Positions 44,464 through 54,647 of a stretch of DNA of 64,000 bases are shown here, one piece after another. How positions within the stretch are numbered: the stretch's first letter is position 1; each line of letters opens with the position of its first letter. Made by a program: the position numbers and the translations under genes. The stretch is from Neobacillus mesonae (GTDB taxonomy: Bacteria; Bacillota; Bacilli; Paenibacillales; Paenibacillaceae). Location: the NCBI GenBank assembly GCA_023715865.1, contig JAMBOW010000001.1, forward strand, positions 2,108,001-2,172,000, in the 5' to 3' direction. The notes under the pieces were generated by a model, which worked only from the letters and a program-made list of their open reading frames with translations, had not been told where the DNA came from and did no database searches.

Positions 44464-44688
44464 TTATTGTTGTTTGTTCGTTTTAGACTGTTGAACTTTT
44501 TGTTTAGCAGCGTTTGGCTCTGTGCTAAACTCTGCATCATACTTCTCATTAGGTGTTTGGAAGTTATCCTGCACTTTGTTCGTACTTGCTTGTTGAACTT
44601 TTTGTGCAGCTGCGTTCGGCTCAGTTCCGAATTCCGCATCATACTTCTCGTTAGGTGTTTGGTAGCCTTGAGAATTCGCTTTTTTCAC
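44464..44688 (-). CDS. sspE: Gamma-type small acid-soluble spore protein
   Basis: 74 residues, very rich in Gln, Asn, Lys and Ala, without Cys. Two copies of QTPNEKYDAEF.TEPNAA.QKVQQ stand about 35 residues apart, and the EFGTEPNAA part recalls the EFASETNAQ repeats of SspE. Gamma-SASPs store amino acids in the spore and are degraded by the germination protease. The start is the GTG at 44688, 6 nt after AGGAGGTG. A GTG at 44697 lies inside that site. A sigma-G promoter precedes it, which agrees with forespore expression. Confidence 0.88.
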   Translation of the reverse strand: MKKANSQGYQTPNEKYDAEFGTEPNAAAQKVQQASTNKVQDNFQTPNEKYDAEFSTEPNAAKQKVQQSKTNKQQ

Positions 44689-44733
44689 TGTGTTCACCTC
44701 CTATTTTCAGTAAGTGATCGCATGCTTTCTGGA

Positions 44734-44752
44734 CGGGGAATCACGTTCCCCG
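44734..44752 (-). other. Hairpin at the predicted 5' end of the gamma-SASP message
   Basis: CGGGGAA-TCACG-TTCCCCG, a 7-bp perfect stem. It begins at about the expected transcription start of the sigma-G promoter, so it probably caps and stabilises the message. Confidence 0.5.
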
Positions 44753-44757
44753 AAAAG

Positions 44758-44787
44758 TATTATGTGAGGATTGCCGTGAACTTATTC
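44758..44787 (-). promoter_or_regulatory. Sigma-G promoter of the gamma-SASP gene
   Basis: On the minus strand GAATA (44787-44783), 18 nt, then CATAATA (44764-44758). Both halves match the sigma-G consensus GNATR-N18-CATNNTA completely. Confidence 0.75.
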
Positions 44788-44817
44788 AACCTGTGATAAA
44801 TAAAAAGAACAACGCAA

Positions 44818-44866
44818 AAAAACCCGAAGGAATACACAAAGTTTCGTGTTCCATCGGGCTTTTTTA
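44818..44866 (-). terminator. Terminator after the 3D-domain protein gene
   Basis: AACCCGA-a-GGAA...ACAC and GTGT...CC-at-CGGG arms around AAAGTTTC. On the minus strand a run of T's follows. Confidence 0.8.
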
Positions 44867-44875
44867 TGAATAAGC

Positions 44876-45439
44876 TTAAATTTCTTTGTCGAGCAAAGCA
44901 TCCGGGATAAATTGATTGACCATAAGAGCCTCACCCAGCTGTGTAATCATTTTTTCAGTACATTTTCCATTCCCTTTTTTAACAACTTGAACTTGTACGT
45001 CCCGCTTTCCCCATTCACTGTACACTGCCTTAGTTGTGGGAAAATAGAGATCGATCTTTGATCCCTTAATGGCAGAGCCGGTATCGGCTACTATACCGTA
45101 TCCGTACTCGGGAACATATAGTACAGTTCCAAGCGGAAACACAGAAGGATCTGCGGCAATCGTGGATACTCCAGCTTTGTTGCGCTGTACCTTGACACCG
45201 GAAAATGTGATTCCATATTGAGGATGATTCGGGCGTTTTCCTGTTGATTCATACCCTGCCGTATAACCTGTAGCTGTCACCTTTAATGTATGAAGCACCT
45301 GTCCGCTTTTGGGAGCAAGAACAGTCTTCGACTTCTCAGGATCCTGCGCTGAGGCAAACATACTGTTATCACACCAAGGATAACAAATCAATAGAAATAG
45401 AAGCAGCAAAACACTCCGCCGAATCATGCGGTATCCCAT
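44876..45439 (-). CDS. Secreted 3D-domain protein
   Basis: 187 residues. A signal peptide is seen at 1-30 ([14 protein letters not shown] then a small-residue region). The C-terminal 3D domain has [41 protein letters not shown] and KIDLYF, with the three conserved Asp that name the domain. 3D domains occur in resuscitation-promoting factors and YocH-type cell-wall lytic enzymes. There are no LysM or G5 domains here, so wall binding is not evident. GGGAGG lies before the ATG. Confidence 0.9.
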   Translation of the reverse strand: MGYRMIRRSVLLLLFLLICYPWCDNSMFASAQDPEKSKTVLAPKSGQVLHTLKVTATGYTAGYESTGKRPNHPQYGITFSGVKVQRNKAGVSTIAADPSVFPLGTVLYVPEYGYGIVADTGSAIKGSKIDLYFPTTKAVYSEWGKRDVQVQVVKKGNGKCTEKMITQLGEALMVNQFIPDALLDKEI

Positions 45440-45502
45440 ATTTTGAACCTCCCTTTCATTAGCAGAGGTTCTCCATATGGCATTCGTTTTATGCAGTGAT
45501 TT

Positions 45503-47440
45503 TTATACTTTGCGGGATGAGATCTCATCTGCAAGCAGCTGAACAACCTCTTGCAGCGGCTTCGCACCGAGATCGCCTTCCCCGCGTTTACGGACAGATA
45601 CGCTGCCCTCGTTCATTTCGTTCTCACCTACAATGAACATGTAAGGGATCTTCTCAAGCTGTGCCTCACGGATCTTGTAGCCTAATTTTTCGTTGCGGAG
45701 ATCCGCTTCGACAGATATGCCAGCACGTTTCATTTGATCTTCAACCTGACGAGCGTACTCTTCAAAATGGATGGAAACCGGAATGACCTTGGCTTGAACC
45801 GGAGACAACCACAGAGGGAAGTTCCCTGCAAAGTTCTCCAGCAGGAATGCAGTGAAACGCTCCATCGTTCCCAAAATTCCGCGGTGAATAACGACTGGAC
45901 GATGCTTTTGACCGTCATCTCCTACATATTCCAATTCGAAACGCTCAGGGAGCAGGAAGTCAAGCTGCACTGTAGATAGAGTCTCTTCCTTGCCAAGCGC
46001 TGTCTTAATCTGAACATCCAGCTTAGGTCCATAGAATGCGGCTTCGCCTTCCGCTTCATAGAACGGCATATCGAGGCTTTCCACAACTTCTCTAAGCATG
46101 CGTTGAGACATTTCCCACATTTGATCATTCGGGAAGTATTTTTCAGTGTCCTGCGGATCACGGTATGACAACCGGAATCTGTAGTCATGAATTCCGAAAT
46201 CTTTGTAGGCAATCATAATTAATTCAATGACACGTGCAAATTCTTCCTTGATTTGATCAGGACGGCAGAAAATATGGGAATCGTTCAATGTCATGGCACG
46301 AACGCGATGTAAACCAGTCAGTGCTCCGGACATTTCATAACGATGCTGCATGCCGAGCTCAGCAATACGAATAGGCAGATCACGGTAGCTGTGCATATCA
46401 TTTTTATACACCATCATATGATGCGGACAGTTCATTGGACGAAGAACAAGAGATTCATTGTCCAGCTCCATTGGCGGGAACATGTCCTCTTGGTAATGCT
46501 CCCAGTGACCCGAAGTTTTATACAATTCTACATTACCGAGCACTGGAGTATATACGTGCTGATATCCGAGTTTTTCTTCCAGATCTACAATGTAGCGCTC
46601 GAGAGTACGGCGTAATTTCGCTCCATTAGGAAGCCAGATCGGCAAGCCTTGACCAACCAGTTGGGAGAAAGTAAACATGCCGAGCTCTTTACCGAGTTTA
46701 CGATGATCACGTTTCTTAGCTTCTTCAAGGAAGTGAAGATGCTCATCAAGCTGTGCTTTCTTAGTAAAGGCAGTACCGTATACGCGCTGAAGCATTTTGT
46801 TCTTGCTGTCACCGCGCCAGTAAGCACCCGCAACGTTCATGAGCTTAAACACTTTAATTTTGCCAGTAGAAGGAACGTGAGGTCCGCGGCATAGATCAAA
46901 GAATTCGCCCTGCTCGTAAATCGAGATAACACTGTCTTCAGGAAGATCACGAATCAGCTCCAGCTTGTATGGATCACCGAGCTCATTGAAGATGCCAAGT
47001 GCTTCTTCACGGCTAACTTCTTTACGGACGATCGGATGATTTTCGTTCACGATCCGTTCCATTTCTTTTTCAATTTTGAGCAAATCTTCAGGATTGAGAC
47101 CATGCTCCAGATCCATATCATAGTAGAAGCCGTCTTCAATGACAGGACCTACTCCAAGATGCACCTCTTTATTCCCGAACAGGCGCTTGACTGCTTGTGC
47201 CAGCAAATGGGCAGTACTGTGGCGTAAGACTTCTAGTCCTTCTGCTGAATCATAGGTTACGATTTCTACAACAGCACCTTCACGAAGAGGTGTGGACAAA
47301 TCCACCACAATTCCGTCCAGCTTGCCGGCAAGGGCATTTTTCTTCAAGCCGCTGCTAATCGAAGCTGCCACATCAAAAATTGTTGCTCCGCTTTCGTACT
47401 CACGCACGGATCCATCTGGTAATTTAATTTCAACTGACAT
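45503..47440 (-). CDS. thrS: Threonyl-tRNA synthetase
   Basis: 645 residues. It has the N-terminal TGS domain ([18 protein letters not shown]), an editing domain with [16 protein letters not shown] and the class II catalytic core. The core shows [11 protein letters not shown] with zinc ligands, [15 protein letters not shown], and the C-terminal anticodon-binding part ([16 protein letters not shown]). The start at 47440 follows a GAGGAGGAAG site. An upstream in-frame start at 47497 lies in the leader. A T-box riboswitch lies just upstream. Confidence 0.97.
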   Translation of the reverse strand: MSVEIKLPDGSVREYESGATIFDVAASISSGLKKNALAGKLDGIVVDLSTPLREGAVVEIVTYDSAEGLEVLRHSTAHLLAQAVKRLFGNKEVHLGVGPVIEDGFYYDMDLEHGLNPEDLLKIEKEMERIVNENHPIVRKEVSREEALGIFNELGDPYKLELIRDLPEDSVISIYEQGEFFDLCRGPHVPSTGKIKVFKLMNVAGAYWRGDSKNKMLQRVYGTAFTKKAQLDEHLHFLEEAKKRDHRKLGKELGMFTFSQLVGQGLPIWLPNGAKLRRTLERYIVDLEEKLGYQHVYTPVLGNVELYKTSGHWEHYQEDMFPPMELDNESLVLRPMNCPHHMMVYKNDMHSYRDLPIRIAELGMQHRYEMSGALTGLHRVRAMTLNDSHIFCRPDQIKEEFARVIELIMIAYKDFGIHDYRFRLSYRDPQDTEKYFPNDQMWEMSQRMLREVVESLDMPFYEAEGEAAFYGPKLDVQIKTALGKEETLSTVQLDFLLPERFELEYVGDDGQKHRPVVIHRGILGTMERFTAFLLENFAGNFPLWLSPVQAKVIPVSIHFEEYARQVEDQMKRAGISVEADLRNEKLGYKIREAQLEKIPYMFIVGENEMNEGSVSVRKRGEGDLGAKPLQEVVQLLADEISSRKV

Positions 47441-47497
47441 TCTTACTTCCTCCTCATCGCTTTTATAAGCCGGTGACGAAGGGATTGTTTTATGCAA

Positions 47498-47793
47498 AAC
47501 GCAAAAAACACCCGTCCCGGCAAAGGGACGAGTGTATATACTCGTGGTTCCACCCTAATTCAGCTGCTTCAGTCTAGGAAAAGCACTAATCAGCCCTCAT
47601 TTAAGCATGTATGATAACGGACATGATCCCGGCGGTTCTTACTTGCTGTTACACATAGCAGCGTTCTGAACTGCAGCTACAAAGTGGTGAGTCTTTAGCA
47701 GGTAACTGGAGGAAATTGCAGCCTGAATGTTCCCTCTCTCTGTACTGTCCTTCTCTAAAACCCTTGTCTTTGTCATCGCTTTTAATAACCAGT
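47498..47793 (-). promoter_or_regulatory. T-box leader of thrS (threonine)
   Basis: On the minus strand the leader begins after the promoter at about 47787. The base of stem I can form from GATGAC near 47773 and GTTATC near 47613. AGAGAGGGA near 47736 is the usual conserved element. Just inside the 3' side of the base, AGTAAGAACCGCC gives ACC (47636-47634) as the likely specifier, a threonine codon. The T-box AGGGTGGAACCACG lies near 47553, followed by the terminator with CGTCCC and GGGACG arms and six T's near 47500. Uncharged tRNA-Thr should allow readthrough into thrS. Confidence 0.88.
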
Positions 47794-47823
47794 ATTATAA
47801 TTCCAATGTTTCCTCTTCGTCAA
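47794..47823 (-). promoter_or_regulatory. Promoter of thrS, overlapping the end of ytxC
   Basis: On the minus strand -35 TTGACG (47823-47818), 18-nt spacer, -10 TATAAT (47799-47794). The elements lie in the last codons and stop of ytxC, which is the gene just upstream. Confidence 0.7.
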
Positions 47824-48730
47824 GTGATAATGGTCCAGAATCTGTAAAGCTGCGGCAATGTGTACAGCTGCGGCAAATCTCCACCTTATCCTCAAAGATT
47901 TGAGTGATCGTATGAATTAACGGAAACTCCGGTGAATTTGTGTGCAGCCTCATTTTTCTAGGCGAAATGGAAATCAATCTGCTTATAATCATATCTTCAA
48001 CTTCCATCTCAAGCTCTATACCTGGCATTTCCATGATTACACTCTCTTCCTGTGGCATAGGCATAGGATTAAAGGCTTCATCTAATAGAACAAACTCATG
48101 CTGTCCCTTATGAATAACGTTAACTAAAGGAATTTTAGGGTCCTGAAAATAAACGAAATACTTCAGCAGACTCATGAACTCCTCATATTGACGATCCATA
48201 TAAAACTCGTCTAGTGCATACTCCACAATTTCATGGAGTTCATTCTTATATTCGTGTAAACGGAACGAGAGCGCTCCTTCGAGATTTATGACAGATATAT
48301 CCTGAAGTGCATTTAACAATCCCCTTGTCAGCTTTGCGTGTCTTTGTTCACGAGTCCCCTGCTCTGCTTCTGAGATGGACTTTAAGAGAGGAGCGCATAT
48401 ACGTTTCACCCGATCAAGCTCTTCCGGCTCCATATTTATGCATTCTCTAGAAATCAATCGCTGCAGCTGCTGTTCTTCCCTGCACTCAATAACATAATCG
48501 GCGAGACCGGCGGCCATGATTTCATACATGCGCGGCAAGCCTTCTATAAAACCCGGATGGTTTTCGTACCCCTTACAGATCCAGGCTGCCTTGCCCTCAT
48601 GCTGGCGGTATGAGAATCGGAACCCTTGTTTACTTATATGTAATCCTTTTGTTCTATCTTTGATCAAACGGTAAAAACGATCCGCTGTATCTTGGTTACC
48701 GACTTCCGTCCAAACTGCAAACAATTCCAC
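47795..48730 (-). CDS. ytxC: Sporulation protein YtxC
   Basis: 311 residues, soluble and helical. It matches YtxC of Bacillus, a putative sporulation protein of unknown function that also lies upstream of thrS in B. subtilis. The C-terminus has a possible metal site CRSCTHCRSF and an acidic end. The start chosen is the GTG at 48730, 8 nt after AAGGGAG. A GTG at 48739 lies in that ribosome site. The thrS promoter lies inside its 3' end. Confidence 0.85.
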   Translation of the reverse strand: MELFAVWTEVGNQDTADRFYRLIKDRTKGLHISKQGFRFSYRQHEGKAAWICKGYENHPGFIEGLPRMYEIMAAGLADYVIECREEQQLQRLISRECINMEPEELDRVKRICAPLLKSISEAEQGTREQRHAKLTRGLLNALQDISVINLEGALSFRLHEYKNELHEIVEYALDEFYMDRQYEEFMSLLKYFVYFQDPKIPLVNVIHKGQHEFVLLDEAFNPMPMPQEESVIMEMPGIELEMEVEDMIISRLISISPRKMRLHTNSPEFPLIHTITQIFEDKVEICRSCTHCRSFTDSGPLSLDEEETLEL

Positions 48731-48911
48731 AAGGCTCACTCCCTTCTCTTTCTTGAAATTATTATATGGTCAGTAAGAGGGGGATATACGAAGCGGCTTT
48801 TTGGAAAGTATGTCATGTTTTCTCAGTTTAGAAAAAATGAAAACGTATTTGGAGTCGACAGAAATTTGTGTTATTATTTTTATAACAGTATCATGCGAAG
48901 GAGGGATTGAA

Positions 48912-49280
48912 ATGAGATGTAACATGAAGATTGTTAAATTTTGGTTTATTCTTTTCATATGTATAATTCCGATTATCTCATTTCAATACCCGGTGCTTGA
49001 AGGAGACGTTGACAATACTCATCTCCTTAAAGTGAAAGATCAGGCTAAATTTGAACCCTTGGATAACACAATGAGCAGTCATCCTAAATCGATGATTAAG
49101 TCACCCGCATTTAAGCTTAAAGCTCTGAATGAGGCACATATCCTGTTCATGATGCTGTCAATTATATTACTGCTCAATTATCCTATTATACGTCCGCCGT
49201 TCAAAGCCTATTATGGACTTATAAAGCGAAAGCTTTATCTTAAGCCCATAAAATTCACTTCTATGTTTGTTGGAGTTTAA
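48912..49280 (+). CDS. Hypothetical membrane protein
   Basis: 122 residues. It has two hydrophobic segments, near residues 8-24 (FWFILFICIIPIISF) and 75-92 (ILFMMLSIILLLNYPII), with about 45 polar residues between them that should face outside. The C-terminus is basic and ends in a short hydrophobic stretch. The ATG has AAGGAGGG about 8 nt upstream. I do not recognise the family. It lies before the khtTU genes with a 55-nt gap, so it may or may not share their transcript. Confidence 0.65.
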   Translation: MRCNMKIVKFWFILFICIIPIISFQYPVLEGDVDNTHLLKVKDQAKFEPLDNTMSSHPKSMIKSPAFKLKALNEAHILFMMLSIILLLNYPIIRPPFKAYYGLIKRKLYLKPIKFTSMFVGV

Positions 49281-49335
49281 TTAGCTTAATAATTGAATTA
49301 CAAATAAATCACGATTTTAGGAGGCATTAACAACC

Positions 49336-49830
49336 ATGGAAATACGTGAAACAGATCTGCCGGGAATCGGGCGGAAATTTCAAGCTACAACAAGTAGTGG
49401 AGATAAAATAGTCGTCGTTATACATGATGACGGAAGACGTGAAATGTACCATTTTGAATATGAAGATCCAGATCAAAGCATCTCGATGATATCCCTAGAC
49501 GATTATGAAGCTCGTCAGCTCGCAGCTATTGTGGGAGGCATGACTTATAAGCCTAAGCAATTAGAGCGTGTTGAGATGACATTGGATGATCTCATTATAG
49601 AGTGGTACAAAATTGATGTTAACTACAGCTGTGTCGGTAAATCCATTGGAGAACTAGACATTCGTCAAAATTCCGGAGCAACCATTATCGCTGTTATGGA
49701 GAAAAACAACAATAAGCATATCAGCCCGGGGCCAGATCTGAAAATTTCGGCAGAATCTACCCTTATCGCCGTAGGAGAACGACAACAGCAGCAAAAATTA
49801 AAACAAATTTTAAAGGATGGAAGATGGTGA
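49336..49830 (+). CDS. khtT: K+/H+ antiporter regulatory subunit KhtT-like
   Basis: 164 residues. The N-terminal half ([36 protein letters not shown]) is typical of KhtT. The C-terminal half is a TrkA-C domain ([23 protein letters not shown] ending in [13 protein letters not shown]). In B. subtilis KhtT binds c-di-AMP and controls the KhtU transporter. It overlaps khtU by 14 nt. AGGAGG lies before the ATG. Confidence 0.9.
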   Translation: MEIRETDLPGIGRKFQATTSSGDKIVVVIHDDGRREMYHFEYEDPDQSISMISLDDYEARQLAAIVGGMTYKPKQLERVEMTLDDLIIEWYKIDVNYSCVGKSIGELDIRQNSGATIIAVMEKNNNKHISPGPDLKISAESTLIAVGERQQQQKLKQILKDGRW

Positions 49831-51076
49831 GAACGTGGATCATTTGGTACTAGAAGTTGGTCTGGCTATCGCGCTCATTGCGGCTGCCGGACTGATTTCA
49901 TCAAAACTTCGGTTCTCTGTCATCCCATTCTATATTCTGATTGGTATGGCAGTTGGACCACATGCTTCAAAAATATGGCATCTTGATTTTCGTTTTATTG
50001 AAAGTGCGGGATTGATTGATTTCCTTGGCCGAATCGGTGTATTGTTCCTGCTCTTTTATCTCGGACTGGAATTTTCCGTCGGCAGATTATTGAAGTCAGG
50101 TAAGTCGATTGTCGTTGGCGGAAGTATCTATATAGGCATCAACTTTACTCTTGGACTCATATTAGGTTTTGCTGCGAACTTCCCAGTTGCAGAAGCGCTT
50201 ATTATTGCCGGTATCACTACGATATCCTCAAGTGCTATTGTCGCAAAAGTACTCGTTGACTTGAAACGAACAGCGAACCCGGAGACGGAAATGATTCTTG
50301 GAATTATTATGTTCGAGGACGTATTCCTGGCTGTATATATCTCCATTCTTTCCGGTCTTGTTCTTAGTGATTCCTCATCGGTCGGCGGCGTTATCCTATC
50401 TGCATTGATCGCGCTCGGTTACATGCTGCTTGTCATTATCGTTGGCCGTAAACTGGTACCATTGCTGAATAAATTGCTTAACATCCGGAACAATGAATTG
50501 TTTGCACTCGTTATATTTGGTACCCTGTTCCTGGTGGCGGGCTTCTCCGAAACCATTCATGTTGCTGAAGCGATCGGAGCCCTGCTCGTTGGTCTAGTTC
50601 TGGCGGAAACAACCCATGCAAAACGGATCGAGCATCTGATTATGCCGTTTAAAGATTTCTTTGGGGCCATTTTCTTCTTCAGCTTTGGACTATCGATAGA
50701 TCCATTATCTTTAGGAGGAAATGCGGTATGGCTTGCCCTTCTTGCGGTAATCATCACTCTGATCGGTAACTTTGCTGCTGGTATGCTTGCCGGACGAAGC
50801 GCAGGTCTATCACCTAAAGCTTCCTCCAACATAGGTCTTACCATCGTATCACGCGGTGAGTTCTCTATATTGCTGGCGAATATGGCCGCTACTGGCGGAC
50901 TAATGGCAATCATTCAACCTTTTGCTGCGATATACGTGCTAATTTTGGCTATCCTTGGACCACTCCTAACGAAGGAATCCAAACACATCTACCGTGGACT
51001 TGACAAGATATTCAAGTTTAAAGATACCAAAAAGCATAAAAAGTCTGAAATGCTGCAAGAAAAGACAGTAGAATAA
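49817..51076 (+). CDS. khtU: K+/H+ antiporter KhtU-like (CPA2 family)
   Basis: 419 residues with about 12-13 membrane segments, a CPA2 cation:proton antiporter. Typical elements are the [19 protein letters not shown] stretch, [13 protein letters not shown] with the conserved acidic pair, and the C-terminal [11 protein letters not shown]. There is no C-terminal KTN domain, so regulation is by the separate KhtT subunit. The ATG lies within the khtT frame, and a GTG at 49835 is a possible alternative start. Confidence 0.9.
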   Translation: MEDGENVDHLVLEVGLAIALIAAAGLISSKLRFSVIPFYILIGMAVGPHASKIWHLDFRFIESAGLIDFLGRIGVLFLLFYLGLEFSVGRLLKSGKSIVVGGSIYIGINFTLGLILGFAANFPVAEALIIAGITTISSSAIVAKVLVDLKRTANPETEMILGIIMFEDVFLAVYISILSGLVLSDSSSVGGVILSALIALGYMLLVIIVGRKLVPLLNKLLNIRNNELFALVIFGTLFLVAGFSETIHVAEAIGALLVGLVLAETTHAKRIEHLIMPFKDFFGAIFFFSFGLSIDPLSLGGNAVWLALLAVIITLIGNFAAGMLAGRSAGLSPKASSNIGLTIVSRGEFSILLANMAATGGLMAIIQPFAAIYVLILAILGPLLTKESKHIYRGLDKIFKFKDTKKHKKSEMLQEKTVE

Positions 51077-51115
51077 CCGAATTAGAACAGATCGGACTTA
51101 GAAGGAGGAATAGGA

Positions 51116-52000
51116 ATGAACCAGCCTCCACATTCTACCCGTTCAGTCGATGCCCCTTCCAAGCTGCCATTTCGCATATGGCTTAAGAAGCTAGCAAAGG
51201 TAACCCTTGGTGGAATCTTAGCATCCATTGGACTCGAATTGTTTCTGCATCCCAATCAGCTCATTGTCGGAGGCGTAACGGGCATATCAGCCATGTTCGC
51301 TTATCAGACCGAAATGCGGTTAGGCTTATTCTTATTCTTGTTCAATCTGCCATTTATTCTATTATCCTATCGAAGAGTCCATAGGCAGTTTGCCTTAGTT
51401 ACAGTCATTGGATTAGCGGCCTTCTCTCTTAGCGCTTTAATGCTGCATTCTTTGCCTGCCATCCTAGAACATCCGCTGCTGGCTGCTGTCCTGGGCGGTT
51501 TGTTCCTCGGACTTGGTATTGGACTCGTGCTGAATAATGGCGGAACGTTAGATTCCCTATCTGTGAATCACATCAATTCTAACGTAAAAGGTACACGAAA
51601 AAAGTTTAAGCTCGAAAGCATTATCATGATTTTAAATATTCTCGTTCTTACCGGAGCAGGGATTCAATTTGGGGCACAGCAGGCGATGTATTCCATTATC
51701 GCTTACTTAATTGCTTTTGAAGCTGTCCATTTTGCTATGAGAGGTTATACCTTTAACCGCAAAGTATGTATTATTAGTAAGGAAACGGATCAGCTTCAAA
51801 GCTCCATCAAGGCCCGGCTTCGCCGAGAACCTGAGTCCTCGGCTTCACATCATGACGAAAATGATTGGAATCAGATTCCTATCTTGTATTATCAAATTCA
51901 TGTGTTCGAGACGAGACAATTAAAGTCTATTGTTCGATCGGTCGATCCTCATGCCAGCATCTTGCTTGATGTGAATGAGCCGAATTTAGTAAAAATATAA
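51116..52000 (+). CDS. YitT family membrane protein
   Basis: 294 residues. The YitT_membrane domain has about five or six helices in residues 20-205, including GGVTGISAMFAYQ and LNNGGTLDSLSVNHI. A C-terminal DUF2179 cytoplasmic domain covers residues 215-294. The family is widespread in Bacillota and of uncertain role. GGAGG lies before the ATG. It follows khtU by 39 nt and is probably in the same operon. Confidence 0.88.
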   Translation: MNQPPHSTRSVDAPSKLPFRIWLKKLAKVTLGGILASIGLELFLHPNQLIVGGVTGISAMFAYQTEMRLGLFLFLFNLPFILLSYRRVHRQFALVTVIGLAAFSLSALMLHSLPAILEHPLLAAVLGGLFLGLGIGLVLNNGGTLDSLSVNHINSNVKGTRKKFKLESIIMILNILVLTGAGIQFGAQQAMYSIIAYLIAFEAVHFAMRGYTFNRKVCIISKETDQLQSSIKARLRREPESSASHHDENDWNQIPILYYQIHVFETRQLKSIVRSVDPHASILLDVNEPNLVKI

Positions 52001-52042
52001 AAAGACGCAGCAGCGGCCAAGGAACCGTTGCTGCGTTTTTTC
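52001..52042 (+). terminator. Terminator after the khtT-khtU-yitT operon
   Basis: ACGCAGCA and TGCTGCGT arms with inner GG/CC pairs, followed by six T's. Confidence 0.85.
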
Positions 52043-52047
52043 AAATC

Positions 52048-52092
52048 AAAAAGCTGACTAACGGATCGATATACCGTTAAAGTCAGCTTTTT
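52048..52092 (-). terminator. Terminator after mqnC
   Basis: AAAAAGCTGACT and AGTCAGCTTTTT form a perfect 12-bp outer stem, with ACGG/CCGT inside. On the minus strand TTTTTGATT follows. Confidence 0.85.
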
Positions 52093-52124
52093 AGGTAAGA
52101 CAGTAATTTTATTTGAATAAGTGC

Positions 52125-53264
52125 TTAGTTCTGCATCACAAAGTCATTCTCGATCTGGCTTTGCGGACTGTCAAATACCCGCAAAATTTCGTACTTAGTA
52201 TTGCGCTGTGCAGGAGTATTGCCAGTCTCACGAATCAATTCAAGAATAGAGTTAATATTCACCTTATGGGTTGCTCCTGCCGCAGATACCACGTTCTCTT
52301 CGATCATTGTGCTGCCAAAATCGTTACAGCCGTAACGAAGCGAAAGCTTACCTACTTCAGGTCCCATCGTTACCCAGGAGGATTGAATATTCTTAATGTT
52401 GTCGAGGAACAAGCGGCTGATTGCAACGGTCTTCAAATATGCTTCCGGAGTTTGGCGTTCTTTTTTCAAGTTCGTATTGTCCGGCTGGAAGGTCCATGGA
52501 ATAAAAGCAAGGAAGCCTTCAGAGTCGTAGCCATTCTGGATGCATTCATCTTGAGCATCGCGGACTCGAAGTAAATGAAGAGCACGTTCCTCCATCGTTT
52601 CTCCGAATCCGATAACCATCGTTGCTGTAGTATTCATACCAATTTTATGTGCGGTTTGCATGACATCCATCCAGTCACGCCAGGAACCTTTAAGCCGGCT
52701 GATCTTGCGGCGTGTCCGGTCATCTAGAATTTCAGCTCCGCCTCCAGGGAGAGAATCAAGACCCGCTTCATGAATTTGTCTGATCACTTCTTCAAGAGAC
52801 AGTCCGTCAGACACTTCACGCATTTTCATAATTTCGGCTGGAGAGAAAGAATGCATTGTGATATCTGGAAAGCGCTCTTTAATTCCGCGAAGCAAGTCAG
52901 TATAGTAGCTGAACGGCAGGTTAGGATTTGTACCTCCCTGCATCAAAATTTCAGTTCCCCCTACATCCTGCGTTTCCTGAATTTTTTGGAAGATCAATTC
53001 ATCTGGAAGGACATAACCTTCATCTGATCCTGGTCTACGATAAAATGCACAGAATCGGCAATATACATCACACACATTCGTGTAGTTGATATTGCGTCCA
53101 ATGACAAAAGTCGTGATCGGTTCAGGATGCATCCGTTTCATAATGACATTTGCAGCCTCACCTATTTTTTCAACTTCATCCGATTCAAATAAAGCAATAG
53201 CGTCCTCCACGTTAAGACGCTCACCATTCAAAGCTTTATCTAAGATATGGTTCACTCCGCTCAT
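52125..53264 (-). CDS. mqnC: Cyclic dehypoxanthinyl futalosine synthase
   Basis: 379 residues. A radical-SAM enzyme of the futalosine route to menaquinone. The cluster motif is CDVYCRFCAFYRRPG near residue 62. The CofH/MqnC-type parts are LMQGGTNPNLPFSYY, MHSFSPAEI, LPGGGAEILDDRTR and GYDSEGFLAFIPWTFQPDNT. The start at 53264 is chosen from AAGGGAGG, not an in-frame ATG at 53297. No other mqn genes are in the window, so the pathway is split in this genome. Confidence 0.95.
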   Translation of the reverse strand: MSGVNHILDKALNGERLNVEDAIALFESDEVEKIGEAANVIMKRMHPEPITTFVIGRNINYTNVCDVYCRFCAFYRRPGSDEGYVLPDELIFQKIQETQDVGGTEILMQGGTNPNLPFSYYTDLLRGIKERFPDITMHSFSPAEIMKMREVSDGLSLEEVIRQIHEAGLDSLPGGGAEILDDRTRRKISRLKGSWRDWMDVMQTAHKIGMNTTATMVIGFGETMEERALHLLRVRDAQDECIQNGYDSEGFLAFIPWTFQPDNTNLKKERQTPEAYLKTVAISRLFLDNIKNIQSSWVTMGPEVGKLSLRYGCNDFGSTMIEENVVSAAGATHKVNINSILELIRETGNTPAQRNTKYEILRVFDSPQSQIENDFVMQN

Positions 53265-53477
53265 ACGGCAGCCTCCCTTATCGTTAATATGTAACAATAA
53301 ATATAAATATTGTCTTGTCTATCGTAACATAGGTTAAATGTGAAAAGAAGCACCTAATCTAAGCATGCTTCATTTCACCTAAGTTGATGGACTGAAATCT
53401 AACAATATTAACAACTTATAAAGAAGTATATTATGTGCTGATCATTTCATTCTCTAAGTCAATTCATCTGTAGGTAT
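53265..53477. other. Intergenic region upstream of mqnC
   Basis: 213 A/T-rich bases between the mqnC start and the metC stop, containing the mqnC promoter. No strong element pair, clear terminator for metC or coding frame was found. Confidence 0.35.
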
Positions 53478-54647
53478 TTATTTGTTAATAGTTAAAGCCT
53501 GATCCAAATCAGCAATCAAATCATCAATATCCTCAAGTCCTACTGAAAAACGAAGCAGTCCATCCGTAATGCCTCTTTCAAGTCTGAAATCCTGCGGCAT
53601 TGCCGCGTGAGACATCATCGCCGGATAAGAGAGTATGCTCTCCACGGCTCCCAGACTTACAGCAACGAGTGGGAGTTTGACTGCATTCAGCACTTTTTTA
53701 GCTCGCTCTCCCGATCCTACATCAAAGGAGACGACTGCACCATAACCTGTGGATTGACTTTCATGAATTTCTCTACCCGGATGATTGATTAAACCAGGAT
53801 AATAAATGGCATTAATATCCGAACGATTGGTAAGCCACGCCGCGAGCTTGGCTGCACTTTGCTCTGAATGCGCCATTCTTGCTCCCAGTGTCTTCATGCC
53901 GCGCATTAACAGCCAGGATTCCTGCGCACCAAGCACGGTGCCTAGACCGTTCTGCAGCTTTTTCAACTCTTCGCCGAGCGCCTCCGTACGGGCAACAGCA
54001 AGACCGGCAAGGACATCGCTGTGACCTCCTAGAAACTTCGTTGCGCTGTGCAGTACAATATCAACGCCCTGTTCAATCGGCCGCTGATAATACGGAGTCA
54101 TAAACGTATTATCGAGCAAAGTAATCAAGCCTTTATCCTGTGCCCAAGCCGTAATTCCTGCCACATCCGTAATACGCAGTGTCGGATTCGATGGTGTTTC
54201 CATGTAAACCGCCTTTGTATTTGGACGGTAAGCTGCTTTAACCTTGTCCAGATCCGTCATATCTACAAATGTCGTTTCAATATTCATCCGAGTAAGAATG
54301 CTGCTTAACAGACGGTATGTTCCGCCATACACATCCTCTGTAGCAATGATATGATCACCCGCGGACAAAATCATCAGTGCACTAGAAATAGCTGCCATGC
54401 CGGAGGAATAAGCAAATCCGCGAACACCGCCTTCTAATAAGGTGATGTAATCCTCTAACGCTTGGCGAGTCGGATTTCCTGAGCGGCTGTAATCGTGAAC
54501 CGGCGGAGAGAATATATCATGGTGATGAAAAGTTGAGGCTTGATAAATCGGCACGCTGGAAGCGCCTGTCCCTTCATCGATCTCAGCTCCAAAATGCAAG
54601 AGCTTAGTATCGAATTTGTATGAATTATCGCGCTCTTTCTTACTCAT
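53478..54647 (-). CDS. metC: Cystathionine beta-lyase
   Basis: 389 residues of the Cys/Met PLP family. It has the PLP lysine in HSATKFLGGHSDVLAG, SRSGNPTRQALEDYI, YSSGMAAISSALMILSAGDH and METPSNPTLRI. It cleaves cystathionine to homocysteine. It is the third gene after metA and metI, as in a metIC-type operon, which decides the function over the similar gamma-synthase. The start at 54647 has GGGAGGGG upstream and overlaps the end of metI by 8 nt. Confidence 0.92.
   Translation of the reverse strand: MSKKERDNSYKFDTKLLHFGAEIDEGTGASSVPIYQASTFHHHDIFSPPVHDYSRSGNPTRQALEDYITLLEGGVRGFAYSSGMAAISSALMILSAGDHIIATEDVYGGTYRLLSSILTRMNIETTFVDMTDLDKVKAAYRPNTKAVYMETPSNPTLRITDVAGITAWAQDKGLITLLDNTFMTPYYQRPIEQGVDIVLHSATKFLGGHSDVLAGLAVARTEALGEELKKLQNGLGTVLGAQESWLLMRGMKTLGARMAHSEQSAAKLAAWLTNRSDINAIYYPGLINHPGREIHESQSTGYGAVVSFDVGSGERAKKVLNAVKLPLVAVSLGAVESILSYPAMMSHAAMPQDFRLERGITDGLLRFSVGLEDIDDLIADLDQALTINK

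Noticed and set aside
52113..52574. A 153-codon open frame opposite the 3' end of mqnC
   Set aside because: Antisense to the radical-SAM gene and covering its terminator, with no supporting signal.
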